Source: JBBQER01 sp052148155
Lineage (GTDB): Bacteria; Actinomycetota; Acidimicrobiia; IMCC26256; PALSA-610
Direction: 5' to 3'
DNA: 32,601 bases
NCBI GenBank assembly: GCA_052148155.1
Contig: JBKQIY010000240.1
Coordinates: 1-32,601, forward strand
This document shows positions 24,591 through 32,574 of this stretch, one piece after another (within the stretch, counting starts at the first letter, position 1; each line of letters starts with the position of its first letter). Below the pieces are notes generated by a model. That model was not told where the DNA came from. It worked only from the letters and a program-made list of their open reading frames with translations, and made no database searches. The translations under genes and the position numbers were made by a program.

Positions 24591-26168
24591 TCACTGTTGT
24601 TGTTGCGCCGCGGCCTGGTGGCCGACGGGTGGGCCCGGATCGGGCGGCCGGCGGGTCAGCAACGGCGGCGCTTTCCCGTCGGCTGACCGAGTCCCCTTGT
24701 CCGCCGTCTCGTCGACGGCGGGTCCGTCGTCGACGAGATCGGCGAGCACCCATGTGTCCTTCGATCCACCACCGTGACTCGAGTTGACAATGAGACTGCC
24801 CTCGGGGAGTGCGACCCTCGTGAGCCCGCCCGGCACCACCCACACCCGTTCGCCGTCGTGCAACGCGAAGGGGCGCAGATCGAGATGGCGGGGGCCCATC
24901 GTTCCGTCGACGTACGTCGGCGCCGTCGAAAGCGCGATCGGTGACTGCGCGATCCACGTCTGCGGATCGGCGACCACTGCGCGTGCGAGCACGTCGAGCT
25001 GTTCTTGTTCGGCGTGCGGTCCGATCACGAGTCCGTAACCGCCGGATCCGTCGACCGGTTTCCACACCAGAGCGTCGAGGCGATCGAGCGCCCACTCGCG
25101 CACGTCGGGATCGGCGAGGTCGTACGTCGCAACGTTGTCGAGCACGGGCGTTTCGCCGAGGTAGTACTCGATCATCGCGGGGACATACGGGTAGATCGCC
25201 TTGTCGTCGGCGACGCCGTTGCCGACGAAGTTCGCGATCGCGACGTGGCCGGCGCGCGCGGCATTGACAAGACCCGCGCAGCCGAGCATCGAGTCGGCAC
25301 GGAAATGCAACGGATCCAAATATTCGTCGTCGATCCGGCGATACACGACGTGTACAGGCTCGTCGCCGGCCGTGGTACGCATGAAGACATGATTGTCGCG
25401 GCATACCAGGTCGCGCCCCTCGACTAACTCGACGCCCATTTGGCCCGCGAGGAACGAGTGCTCGAAGTAGGCGGCGTTGTGGACGCCAGGGGTGAGCACG
25501 ACAACTGTCGGATCCGACACTCCGGTGGGCGCGGTCGCGCGCAAGACCTCCAAGAGTCGGGACGGGTAGTTCGCAACCGGACGGACCCGATGCGACGCGA
25601 ATAACTCGGGAAATACGTGCGTCATCGCGCGTCGGTTCTCGACGACGTACGAGATTCCCGACGGTGTACGCACGTTGTCTTCCAGGACGCGCAGCTGGCC
25701 CTCGCCGTCGCGAACGAGATCGATCCCGGCGACGTGTACCCGAACATCTCCGGCGGGTTCGACGCCGGCGACCACGCGGTGAAAGTGCTTCGACGTGACG
25801 ACGAGTCGGCGGGGCACGACCCGATCGCGCATGATCTCTCCAGGTCCGTACACGTCGGCAAGGAAGCGCTCGAGCGCAAGGACGCGTTGGCCTACCCCAC
25901 GTTCGACGATCGACCATTCGGCGGCGGACATGATGCGGGGAACGAGATCGAGTGGAAATGGTCTCTCCTCCTCTCCCGAGAACGCGAACGTCACGCCTCG
26001 ATCGGAAAACACGCGATCTCGCATACCGCATCGCTCTTCGAAATCGGTGCGAGAAAGCGTTTGGATCTGCTCGAACAAGGTCCGGTAGTGGGCGCGGGGC
26101 TGGTCGCGAGATTCGACCATCTCGTCCCGACCGGCATCGATTCGGTACCCGCCGAGCAGATCGCCCAC
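24591..26168 (-). CDS. circularly permuted ATP-grasp family protein (DUF404/DUF407)
   Basis: A 525-residue ATP-grasp enzyme of the circularly permuted group. Diagnostic blocks are RDRVFSDRGVTFAFSGEEERPFPLDLVPRI, the N-terminal FLADVYGPGEIMRDRVVPRRL, VLEDNVRTPSGISYVVENRR, MRTTAGDEPVHVVYRRIDDEYLDP, VANFVGNGVADDK and the phosphate-binding KPVDGSGGYGLVIG. It ends in SSHGGGSKDTWVL plus a Pro/Gln-rich tail of about 45 residues with low conservation. The enzyme is predicted to make a carboxylate-amine (peptide-like) bond using ATP. Substrate and product are unknown. It is first in the operon with alpha-E and transglutaminase genes, 73 bases after the TetR gene. Confidence 0.92.
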   Translation of the reverse strand: MGDLLGGYRIDAGRDEMVESRDQPRAHYRTLFEQIQTLSRTDFEERCGMRDRVFSDRGVTFAFSGEEERPFPLDLVPRIMSAAEWSIVERGVGQRVLALERFLADVYGPGEIMRDRVVPRRLVVTSKHFHRVVAGVEPAGDVRVHVAGIDLVRDGEGQLRVLEDNVRTPSGISYVVENRRAMTHVFPELFASHRVRPVANYPSRLLEVLRATAPTGVSDPTVVVLTPGVHNAAYFEHSFLAGQMGVELVEGRDLVCRDNHVFMRTTAGDEPVHVVYRRIDDEYLDPLHFRADSMLGCAGLVNAARAGHVAIANFVGNGVADDKAIYPYVPAMIEYYLGETPVLDNVATYDLADPDVREWALDRLDALVWKPVDGSGGYGLVIGPHAEQEQLDVLARAVVADPQTWIAQSPIALSTAPTYVDGTMGPRHLDLRPFALHDGERVWVVPGGLTRVALPEGSLIVNSSHGGGSKDTWVLADLVDDGPAVDETADKGTRSADGKAPPLLTRRPPDPGPPVGHQAAAQQQQ

Positions 26169-26241
26169 GACTGAGATCGTCGCAGCGCGCTGTTACGTGC
26201 CGATGTCGCCCAAGAGACGATTCGGCGCTTCGGCCCTCAGG

Positions 26242-26832
26242 TCAGACCAAAAAGCCCGTCAGCGAGAGGCGCAGGAACTCGTCGTAGGTCGGGTCGTCGA
26301 CCTCCATCGTCCCGCTCAGCTCGAGGCTGACGACGCCGTGCACAACCGCCCAGAGCCATTGGGCGATGGCGTCGGCGTCGGCGCCCGGCTTGAGCGCCTC
26401 CGTCGCGATCACACGCCCGATGGCGCCGGACAGCAGGTCGTGGGCGATCAGGCTCGCGGCGAGGTCATCGGCGTCGGGTGTGAACTGCGGGATCGGACGG
26501 CCGAACATCACGCCGTAGAAATGTGGGCTGTCGAGCGCCGCGTTGCGGTACGCGCGGCCCAACTGCAAGAGGTCGAAGAGGGGGTCCGATGTCTCTTCGA
26601 CAGCCCGCAGGCGTGCTTCGAGACGTTCGAAACCCTCTCGATACATTGCCCGCGCGATGCCTTCCTTGCCGCCGAACTCCGTATAGATCGCCTGCGTCGT
26701 CGTCCCAGCCATCGCCGCGAGACGCCGGGTCGTCATCCCCCCGGCGCCTTCCGAAAGTAACAACTGACCGGCGGCGTCGACCAGCGCGACACGCACATCG
26801 ACACCGGGCGGGGCCTTACGAACGCGAGACAC
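26242..26832 (-). CDS. TetR-family transcriptional regulator
   Basis: A 196-residue regulator. The start GTG at 26832 (VSRVRKAPPGVDVRVAL) follows an AGAGG site and places the helix-turn-helix at the normal position. A longer open frame upstream overlaps smpB and is rejected. The HTH reads EGAGGMTTRRLAAMAGTTTQAIYTEFGGKEGI. The C-terminal ligand domain ends WLWAVVHGVVSLELSG, of the WHG type. A perfect 16-base palindrome lies 12 bases upstream of the start, likely its own operator. It runs in the same direction as the ATP-grasp operon, 73 bases upstream, so it may regulate it. The ligand is unknown. Confidence 0.92.
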   Translation of the reverse strand: MSRVRKAPPGVDVRVALVDAAGQLLLSEGAGGMTTRRLAAMAGTTTQAIYTEFGGKEGIARAMYREGFERLEARLRAVEETSDPLFDLLQLGRAYRNAALDSPHFYGVMFGRPIPQFTPDADDLAASLIAHDLLSGAIGRVIATEALKPGADADAIAQWLWAVVHGVVSLELSGTMEVDDPTYDEFLRLSLTGFLV

Positions 26833-26843
26833 GCCTCTAGTCT

Positions 26844-26859
26844 GTCCGATCGATCGGAC
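26844..26859. promoter_or_regulatory. 16-bp perfect palindrome, candidate TetR operator
   Basis: GTCCGATCGATCGGAC is its own reverse complement over all 16 bases. It lies between the divergent TetR (start 26832) and smpB (start 26908) genes, the usual place for a TetR self-operator. Binding and regulation are inferred. If bound, the repressor could also influence smpB, whose ATG is 48 bases downstream. Confidence 0.55.
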
Positions 26860-26907
26860 GCCGAAGCGGCCAGGCGAACCGTTCCCGCAGGGTACCGTCG
26901 ATGTTCT

Positions 26908-27369
26908 ATGTCGAGACGCGGCGACCAGGTCGTAATCACGAACCGCAAGGCCCGTCACGACTACTTTGTGCTCGACGCCTATGAGTGCGGGATCGTGCTC
27001 AAGGGTCCGGAGGTAAAATCGATCCGGAACGGACGCGCCAACCTGCAGGATGGATACGCACGGATCGACGACGGCGAGGTCTGGTTGTTCGGGATGCACG
27101 TGTCGCCGTACGAATTCTCCCGAGGTGAGCTCGACCCGGTACGCCCGCGCAAGTTGTTGCTGCACCACAAGCAGATCATTGAGCTCGCGCGTGCGCTCGA
27201 GGACCGAGGTACCACCCTCGTCCCGCTACGCGTCTACTTCAAGGACGGCCGCGCCAAGGTCGAGCTGGCGACCGCGCGGGGCAAGGCGCGCTACGACAAA
27301 AGACAAGCCATCGCGAAGCGCGACGCACTCCGCGAGACGCAACGTGCACTCAAGGGCGACCGCGAGTAA
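26908..27369 (+). CDS. smpB: SsrA-binding protein SmpB
   Basis: A 153-residue SmpB of normal length. It binds tmRNA and delivers it to stalled ribosomes. Family blocks are ITNRKARHDYFVLDAYECGIVLKGPEVKSIR, NLQDGYARIDDGEVWL, HVSPYEFSRGE, RPRKLLLHHKQI, and the C-terminal GRAKVELATARGKARYDKRQAIAKRD, which becomes the helix that mimics the anticodon arm and mRNA. The tmRNA gene is 2.2 kb downstream on the same strand, so both partners of trans-translation are in the window. The start MSRRGDQVV is close to the divergent TetR gene. Confidence 0.96.
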   Translation: MSRRGDQVVITNRKARHDYFVLDAYECGIVLKGPEVKSIRNGRANLQDGYARIDDGEVWLFGMHVSPYEFSRGELDPVRPRKLLLHHKQIIELARALEDRGTTLVPLRVYFKDGRAKVELATARGKARYDKRQAIAKRDALRETQRALKGDRE

Positions 27370-27770
27370 GTCACCTCGGGGGCCCCGTCCCGTTCGCGCC
27401 GATCCCCACGAAAGTCACGACGGAGCATCGCCTCGCAGGTGCGCTCGGATCGACCGCTCGAGCCGCGAGGGAACTCCGAGTGGAGGTCGCCTAGCAGCCG
27501 GGTACCGTCGCTGCCACGCAAACAAGACGCACGAGCGTCCGCATCGATATCTTTCGCGAGTCCACGCTTCAGGTTCAGCCGCGAAGGCCTCCCAGCACGG
27601 AGCTGTGACACCTCGTCACGATTGCAGCGGCGGCGGACGGGCGCGACGAAGGCGACGCGCCCGGTTTGCGTCAGCAGTATGCACCGACGAGTACGACCAC
27701 CGGGCCGATCGGTACCCGCCAACCGGTTCGTCTCGGACGCACCTACGCGTCGAAGGAGCGGCACGGCCGG
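27370..27770. other. gap between smpB and thioredoxin gene, no gene recognised
   Basis: About 400 bases between the 3' ends of two convergent genes. Open frames on both strands are Arg/Ser-rich and read like random high-GC sequence. No tRNA fold was found. The only structure I see is a hairpin at 27639-27662 (GGGCGCG paired with CGCGCCC around a 10-base loop), lying downstream of the thioredoxin stop on its strand. It could help end that transcript, but it has no T tract. Confidence 0.5.
27639..27662 (-). terminator. GC-rich hairpin, possible terminator of thioredoxin gene
   Basis: A seven-base perfect stem GGGCGCG/CGCGCCC with a ten-base loop, about 110 bases past the thioredoxin stop. No T-run follows it, so it is at best an actinobacterial U-less terminator or a processing/stability hairpin. 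Confidence 0.25.
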
Positions 27771-28151
27771 CTATGAGGTGGCTGTCGCTCCCTCTTGGCG
27801 CTTGGCGACCTCGGCGTGGACTGCTTCCATGTCTAACGCACGAACCTGCTCGATCAGGTTCTCGAGCGCGGCAGCCGGGAGCGCCCCGGGCTGCGAGAAC
27901 ACCAAGACCTGTTCGCGGAAGATCATCAGCGTCGGGATCGACATGACGTTGAACGCCCGGCCGAGCTCCGGTTGTGCTTCGGTGTTGACCTTGCCGAACA
28001 CCATGTCGGGATTGTCGATCGCGGCCTGCTCGAAAACCGGTCCGAACTGCCGGCACGGTCCACACCATTCGGCCCAGAAGTCGAGCAGCACGATGTCGTT
28101 GTCGGTCACCGTTGCGTCGAGAGTGTCGGTCGTGATCTCAACGGTTGCCAT
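27771..28151 (-). CDS. trxA: thioredoxin
   Basis: A 126-residue thioredoxin: VLLDFWAEWCGPCRQFGPVFEQ with active-site C30 and C33, cis-proline in VMSIPTLMIF, and AAIDNPDMVFGKVNTEAQPEL in the middle. It has about 17 extra residues at the C-terminus (AVHAEVAKRQEGATATS) beyond a minimal thioredoxin, a short helical and polar tail. It is a cytoplasmic thiol-disulfide reductant. It follows the NDH-2 gene in the same direction, with about 120 bases between. Confidence 0.95.
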   Translation of the reverse strand: MATVEITTDTLDATVTDNDIVLLDFWAEWCGPCRQFGPVFEQAAIDNPDMVFGKVNTEAQPELGRAFNVMSIPTLMIFREQVLVFSQPGALPAAALENLIEQVRALDMEAVHAEVAKRQEGATATS

Positions 28152-28274
28152 TCGATCTCCTCGGCCAGGTCTCGCCGCGATAGCGGACCCTGCTGTAACG
28201 GTGCGGCGAACTTCGTCATTCCCGTCTACGCGGCTGCGACCGCCGGTCCGCTCTCTTTTGCCGGTGTCTGACAG

Positions 28275-29552
28275 CTATCCGGGCCTCCTGCTCTGCGCCT
28301 CGGCTCGGGGTGGATCCGCGCGCAGGATCGACCGGACAGGACGGTCGAGACGTATGTAATACCAGCCCCAACGAAGCATGACGCGCACGCGATTCTCAAA
28401 GCCGATCAGGTAATACAGGTGTACGACCAGCCACGTCACCCAGCCGAGCACGCCGGTGAGCTGGAGAGGGCCCATCTGGGCCACCGCGGCGCGCCGTCCG
28501 ATGGTGGCCATCGTGCCCTTGTCGCGGTAGTGGAACACGTTGCGGGTGGGGCCACGGACGATCTCGCGCGCGACGTATCGGCCGGCCTGCATCGCGGGTG
28601 GGGAGAGCATCGGCAGCGTTCGGCCCGCGCGACCCGGCGCGGCGGCGAGATCACCGATGGCGTACACCTGATCGACGCCGACGATGCGCAGGTGCCCGTC
28701 GACGACCAAGCGCTCCTGTTCGGTCTGGGGAACATCCGGATGCACAGCTAGATGAGTTGGGCGAACCCCTGCGGTCCATACGATCGATGCTGTTGGCAGC
28801 TCGGAGCCGTCGCGCATGGCAACACCGCGATTGTCAGCCGATGCGACGAGCGAGTCGGGACGCACGTCGACGCCACGTTGTTCGAGCTGATGGCGCGCGT
28901 AATCAGACAGTCGCGCCTTGAACGTGGGAAGCACGCGGTCCCCACCCTCGAGCAACACGATCCGCACGTCGGAGGGCGGGAACTCGGGATACTCGTGTGG
29001 CAGAACGAGCCGGACCAGCTCGGCCAAGGCGCCTGCGAACTCGACGCCGGTCGGTCCGCCGCCCACGATGCAGAACGTGAGCAGTCGTGCCCGATCGTCG
29101 GGGTCGGTCGTCGCGGCCGCGCGCTCCAGGCAGTCGAGCACATGGTTGCGGAGCTGCAATGCCTCGCCGAGGTCTTTGAGACCGAGTGCTTCGGACTCGA
29201 CGGCTTCGTTGCCGTAGTAGTTGGTGACGCTGCCGGTGGCGAGCACGAGCGTGTCGTACTCGAGGGTGGTGCCATCCGCGAGGCGCACCTGTTTCCGCGC
29301 AAAATCGACGTCGGTGACGTCGCCTTGGCGGTACCGGACATTCGGTGCCCCTCGCAGCACTTTCCGGATCGGTGCGGTGACTTCCGACGGGTTCAGCAGG
29401 CAGCTCGCCACCTGATAGAGCAGCGGCGTGAACAAGTGGTAGTTCTGCCGGTCGACGAGCGTGACATCGACCGGTTCGCCCCGCAGGGCCTTGGCGCACT
29501 GCAGCCCGCCGAACCCGGACCCGACGATGACGACACGTGGATGGGGGCGCAC
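28275..29552 (-). CDS. ndh: type II NADH dehydrogenase (NDH-2)
   Basis: A 425-residue FAD-dependent NADH:quinone oxidoreductase with GTG start at 29552. The FAD-binding start RVVIVGSGFGGLQCAKAL, NYHLFTPLLYQVAS, LVLATGSVTNYYGN, the NADH-binding FCIVGGGPTGVEFAGAL and the FAD-contacting VYAIGDLAAAPG are clear. The C-terminus has amphipathic and hydrophobic membrane-anchoring segments (GVLGWVTWLVVHLYYLIGFENRV). It passes electrons from NADH to menaquinone without pumping protons. It starts 47 bases from the divergent tmRNA gene. Confidence 0.93.
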   Translation of the reverse strand: MRPHPRVVIVGSGFGGLQCAKALRGEPVDVTLVDRQNYHLFTPLLYQVASCLLNPSEVTAPIRKVLRGAPNVRYRQGDVTDVDFARKQVRLADGTTLEYDTLVLATGSVTNYYGNEAVESEALGLKDLGEALQLRNHVLDCLERAAATTDPDDRARLLTFCIVGGGPTGVEFAGALAELVRLVLPHEYPEFPPSDVRIVLLEGGDRVLPTFKARLSDYARHQLEQRGVDVRPDSLVASADNRGVAMRDGSELPTASIVWTAGVRPTHLAVHPDVPQTEQERLVVDGHLRIVGVDQVYAIGDLAAAPGRAGRTLPMLSPPAMQAGRYVAREIVRGPTRNVFHYRDKGTMATIGRRAAVAQMGPLQLTGVLGWVTWLVVHLYYLIGFENRVRVMLRWGWYYIRLDRPVRSILRADPPRAEAQSRRPG

Positions 29553-29563
29553 CGGCCGGACTG

Positions 29564-29569
29564 TAGAAT
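29564..29569 (+). promoter_or_regulatory. candidate -10 box of the tmRNA promoter
   Basis: TAGAAT, one mismatch from TATAAT, lies 30 bases before the mature tmRNA 5' end. No clear -35 box is seen at 17 bases upstream. The implied short leader would be removed by RNase P. Support is weak beyond position and sequence. Confidence 0.3.
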
Positions 29570-29598
29570 GGATCGTTCAGGCAAGGAACATCGACCAA

Positions 29599-29949
29599 GG
29601 GGGTGCGTGGCTTCGATCTCGAGGATCGAGGTGGGAGAAGCGAGCCGACGTTGCCGGATCGTCGCAAAAGAGCCGGCAAAACCAATACACGCCAATAACA
29701 ACATGGCAATAGCTGCGTAAGAAATTTCGTAGCTCGCCCGCGTCGAGCATGCCACTCGCTCGGACGGTGCGTCATCGAGAGTGGCTCACTCACCGGTGTT
29801 GGCCTCAGGGCCGGTGAGGACACCAAACTGAGGATTGGGTGACTGCGGGGTGCCGATGCTCAGCAGCCATCTGAAACCAACCATCGGCTGCGCTCGGAGA
29901 AGTCCCACTAAGAGCTTGGGAGACGCGGGTTCGACTCCCGCCACCTCCA
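29599..29949 (+). ncRNA. ssrA: transfer-messenger RNA (tmRNA), tag AKPIHANNNMAIAA
   Basis: The 5' end GGGGGTGCGTGGCTTCGA and 3' end CGGGTTCGACTCCCGCC form the tRNA-like part. The acceptor stem GGGGGUG (29599-29605) pairs with CACCUCC (29942-29948) and includes the G3-U70 wobble that marks alanine identity. The T arm is GCGGG-TTCGACT-CCCGC (29925-29941), the discriminator is A29949, and the CCA is not encoded. The internal message starts at a GCA resume codon and runs to TAA near 29718: AKPIHANNNMAIAA. It acts with SmpB to rescue stalled ribosomes and tag the product for proteolysis. The tag ends AIAA instead of the common ALAA. At about 351 nt the length is normal. The 3' end is a frequent integration site for mobile elements. 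Confidence 0.93.
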
Positions 29950-30004
29950 CGCCTAAATCTATGCCCCTGACCAGTACTTTTGTAGTTGCGCAGTCCGGCC
30001 ATGG

Positions 30005-30038
30005 ACACACGTGTGACACACGTGTGACACAACGTGTC
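30005..30038. repeat. three tandem 11-bp iterons built on CACACGTGTG palindromes
   Basis: The unit ACACACGTGTG is repeated exactly at 30005-30015 and 30016-30026, and a third, imperfect copy (ACACAACGTGTC) follows at 30027-30038. Each full unit holds a perfect 10-base palindrome CACACGTGTG (30006-30015, 30017-30026). The array lies 56 bases past the tmRNA 3' end in a gene-free stretch. An 11-base period places sites on one helix face, as in regulator-binding or replication/excision arrays. The function is unknown. Confidence 0.7.
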
Positions 30039-30192
30039 GCGGCTTTCGGCGTCCGCAACACGGGTTGTGAACGCTCGCCGTGACGCCGGCACCGAGGCGG
30101 TTCGCGCAGTTACGTCGTTCGGCGCTCGAGCACGATGTCTGCGCAGATCTGGCTCGCGAACCACGCGGCAGTACCGACTCGGGTGAGTCCGA

Positions 30193-30792
30193 TTATGTGA
30201 TCTTGTAGACGATGTGGGTCGCCAGCGGCGATGTGGCTACCTCGACGGCTTCTGCGTGGAACTCGGGCACATCGTCGAATATTCGTTCGCCATCTCGCAG
30301 TACCACCGGGACGATGTCGAGAACGAGTTCATTCAGGCAGCGGGCTTGCAACGCTTGGCGGACAGCGCTTGCCCCACCTGCGATGTCGATTGGACGGTCT
30401 TCGGCATGCTTGGCCGCTTCGGCAAGGGCGGTCTCGAAGCCGTCGACGAAGTAGAAGGTCGTCCCACCTTCCATGTCGATCGGGTCGTGCAGGTGATGGG
30501 TCAGCACGAACACGGGAGCGTGGTATGGCGGCTCAGGACCCCACCAGCCGCGCCAATCGGAGTCGCCCCACCCGCCGCGAACCGGGCCGAACATGTTGCG
30601 GCCCATGATGTACGCGCCACGGGGCCCAAGCAGCCGTTGGGTGAAAGCTTCGTCGACCGGGTGCTTCGGATCGTTGAGGTGCCAATCGTGAAGCTTTCGT
30701 CCGTCGATGCCGAGTGGGTTGTCCGCGCTTTGGTCGGGCCCCGCTACGAACCCGTCGAGGGAGATCGACATGTGACAGGTGATGAAGGACAT
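30193..30792 (-). CDS. dihydrofolate reductase / RibD C-terminal-family protein
   Basis: A 199-residue stand-alone reductase-like protein starting MSFITCHMSISLDGFVAGPDQSADNPLG, the usual start of this family. Later blocks GAYIMGRNMFGPVRGGW, HAPVFVLTHH, IDIAGGASAVRQAL and LDIVPVVLRDGERIF are typical. A longer in-frame start at 30822 adds ten poorly family-like residues and is rejected. Members are NADPH-dependent reductases of mostly unknown substrate and are unlikely to supply folate in this organism. By eye the gene is less GC-rich than the core genes to its left, consistent with acquired DNA next to ssrA. Confidence 0.9.
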   Translation of the reverse strand: MSFITCHMSISLDGFVAGPDQSADNPLGIDGRKLHDWHLNDPKHPVDEAFTQRLLGPRGAYIMGRNMFGPVRGGWGDSDWRGWWGPEPPYHAPVFVLTHHLHDPIDMEGGTTFYFVDGFETALAEAAKHAEDRPIDIAGGASAVRQALQARCLNELVLDIVPVVLRDGERIFDDVPEFHAEAVEVATSPLATHIVYKIT

Positions 30793-31329
30793 ACTTTCGA
30801 CGACCTCCTCGCTCGCGAGCACGCATAATGCCCGGCTCTGGCGCGCTCATGCCACCGGAAGACCGCACAGATCGACGACACGCGAGTAGATCGGGTCGCC
30901 CCGACCGCGTACGGCATCGAAATCGGGCGAACGTCGGCTGACACTGCACCAGTCGGAGTGCAGTCCTAGTCAATACCCCGATGAGCGAAGGCCGACTCGA
31001 ACCGGGAGTCTGACGTGACAGATCGCCGACACCAAGACGTTCGCAATCGTGGCTCATCAGCACTTATGCCACGCGATCCGCTGGTCGGTCGCCGCGCGAC
31101 TTCGATTGCACGTGACGGGCCCTTCGCGCGCTGAACCACAGGCGGGGAACCCCCGCACGTCGACCGAACCCTGCTGCGCCAGAACGCGTCTCCCCCCGAA
31201 TATCACGTCTGGGGTACCGCCGAACGCCGGCACTACGGGGCTCTCCGGAGATTGCCTGCCGGCGGCGAGAGGCGCCGCTTCGGCTTGAGTGGTGCAAGGC
31301 TCGAACGAATGGTGCGTTATCGTGCGCGA
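30793..31329. other. gene-poor stretch before the P450 gene
   Basis: About 540 bases between divergent genes with no convincing coding sequence on either strand. It must hold the promoters for the reductase (-) and the P450 (+), but I see no strong boxes. The only clear structure is the hairpin at 30943-30964. A TCGAACC-containing patch near 30990 resembles a T-arm complement but does not fold into a tRNA. Confidence 0.5.
30943..30964. repeat. inverted repeat / hairpin
   Basis: ACTGCAC and GTGCAGT form a perfect 7-base stem around an 8-base loop. It lies about 150 bases upstream of the reductase start. It has no T tract on either side, so a terminator is unlikely, and a regulator site is possible. 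This is sequence observation only. Confidence 0.35.
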
Positions 31330-32574
31330 ATGGTCGCGACTCCTCTCGTGTACGACCCGTACGACTATGCCATCGATGCGAATCCGCATCCGGTGTGGGC
31401 GCGGCTTCGCGAGGAATCGCCGGTCTATTACAACGAGCGGCTGGGCTTCTACGCACTGAGCCGTTTCGATGACGTGCTTCGCGCGCATCTCGATCCGGAG
31501 ACGTTCAGCTCGGCGCACTCGACGGTGCTCGAGTTGATGAACGACGAACCCGACCAGTTCATGAAGGATTTCATGATCTTCATGGACCCACCCGTACATA
31601 CGCGATACCGCAAGCTTGTGAGTCGCGCGTTCACGCCTCGCCATATCTCCGCGCTCGAACCGCGCGTCCGGGCACTCACGGGGCGCTTCCTCGACGAGTT
31701 CGTCGGCGCGGGAGGATTCGACTACGTCGCCGACTTCGGCGCGCGCCTCCCCGTGATGGTCATCTCAGCCCTGCTGGGTGCGCCCGAAGAGGACGAAGCC
31801 CAGCTGAGGCAGTGGACGGACGAATCGCTACACATCGACGAGGGCAGCGAGATGATGGGCGTGCAGAGCGAGAACGTCCGGCGCGCCATCTACGACTACT
31901 GGCAGGCACATTTCGACGACCGGCGCCGGCACCGCCGCGACGACATCATGAGCGAGCTCATGGAGGCAGAACTCGAGGAGGGCGACGGCACGAGCCGGCA
32001 TCTCACCGACGATGAACTCCACGCCTTCATCGGGCTGCTCTCGGGTGCGGGCAACGAAACGGTCGCGCGCTTGTTGGGCTGGGCGATCACCGGACTCGAC
32101 GATTTCGCCGACCAACGCGCCTTACTCGCGGCCGACCCGGCGTTGATCCCGAACGCGGTCGAGGAGATCTTGCGATGGGAGGCACCGTCGGCGATCCAAG
32201 GGCGCTGGACGCTCAAGGACGTCGACGTACAGGGCACCGTGATCGCGGCAGGATCGAAAGTGGCCCTGCTCACCGGCGCGGCCAACCGCGACCCCCGCGC
32301 GTTCGCGGATCCAGATGCCATCGATGTCCGGCGATCGATCAGCCGTCACGTCACCTTCGGTTACGGCATCCACTTCTGCCTGGGCGCGTCGCTCGCACGG
32401 CTGGAAGGACGCATCGCGCTGGAAGAAACGTTGAAGCGCTTCCCGACGTGGCAGGTCGACCGTGACCACTGCGAGATGGTGCACACGAGCACCGTTCGCG
32501 GCTTCGCCCTCGCGCCGATCTCCACCTTAAGAGTTTCGCGAAATACTCTGATATCGGGTGTGGTCGTGAGATAA
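31330..32574 (+). CDS. cytochrome P450
   Basis: About 414 residues of a soluble bacterial class I P450, needing ferredoxin and reductase partners not in this window. The I-helix is LLSGAGNETVARLLGW, the K-helix ExxR is in EEILRWEAP, and the heme-ligand loop is FGYGIHFCLGASLARLEGRIALEE with the thiolate Cys. The start MVATPLVYDPYDYAIDANPHPVW fits the family, and upstream in-frame ATGs at 31309 and 31252 are less likely. After VHTSTVRGFALAP, where relatives normally end within a few residues, the frame runs on for 18 residues (STLRVSRNTLISGVVVR) through a palindrome and a promoter-like region. This suggests the original 3' end was replaced. The substrate is unknown. Confidence 0.93.
   Translation: MVATPLVYDPYDYAIDANPHPVWARLREESPVYYNERLGFYALSRFDDVLRAHLDPETFSSAHSTVLELMNDEPDQFMKDFMIFMDPPVHTRYRKLVSRAFTPRHISALEPRVRALTGRFLDEFVGAGGFDYVADFGARLPVMVISALLGAPEEDEAQLRQWTDESLHIDEGSEMMGVQSENVRRAIYDYWQAHFDDRRRHRRDDIMSELMEAELEEGDGTSRHLTDDELHAFIGLLSGAGNETVARLLGWAITGLDDFADQRALLAADPALIPNAVEEILRWEAPSAIQGRWTLKDVDVQGTVIAAGSKVALLTGAANRDPRAFADPDAIDVRRSISRHVTFGYGIHFCLGASLARLEGRIALEETLKRFPTWQVDRDHCEMVHTSTVRGFALAPISTLRVSRNTLISGVVVR
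32530..32549. promoter_or_regulatory. palindrome TTTCGCGAAA with AGAG/CTCT flanks, candidate operator or element end
   Basis: The core TTTCGCGAAA (32534-32543) is a perfect 10-base palindrome. AGAG on the left and CTCT on the right extend it, with two extra bases on the right. It lies inside the unusual 3' tail of the P450 frame and about 32 bases before the next start codon. It could be an operator for that gene or the terminus of an inserted segment. Confidence 0.45.

Noticed and set aside
27291..27764. A 157-codon minus-strand frame between smpB and the thioredoxin gene
   Set aside because: Arg/Ser-rich, runs into the 3' end of smpB on the opposite strand, and shows no domain pattern.
29786..30164. 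Minus-strand open frames reading GGGGSRTRVSQAL
   Set aside because: This is the well-known false translation of the antisense strand of a tRNA/tmRNA 3' end. The real feature is the tmRNA on the plus strand.
30980..31015. A TCGAACC-containing patch suggesting a tRNA T-arm on the minus strand
   Set aside because: The bases flanking the loop do not pair into a T stem, and no acceptor or anticodon arm is present.
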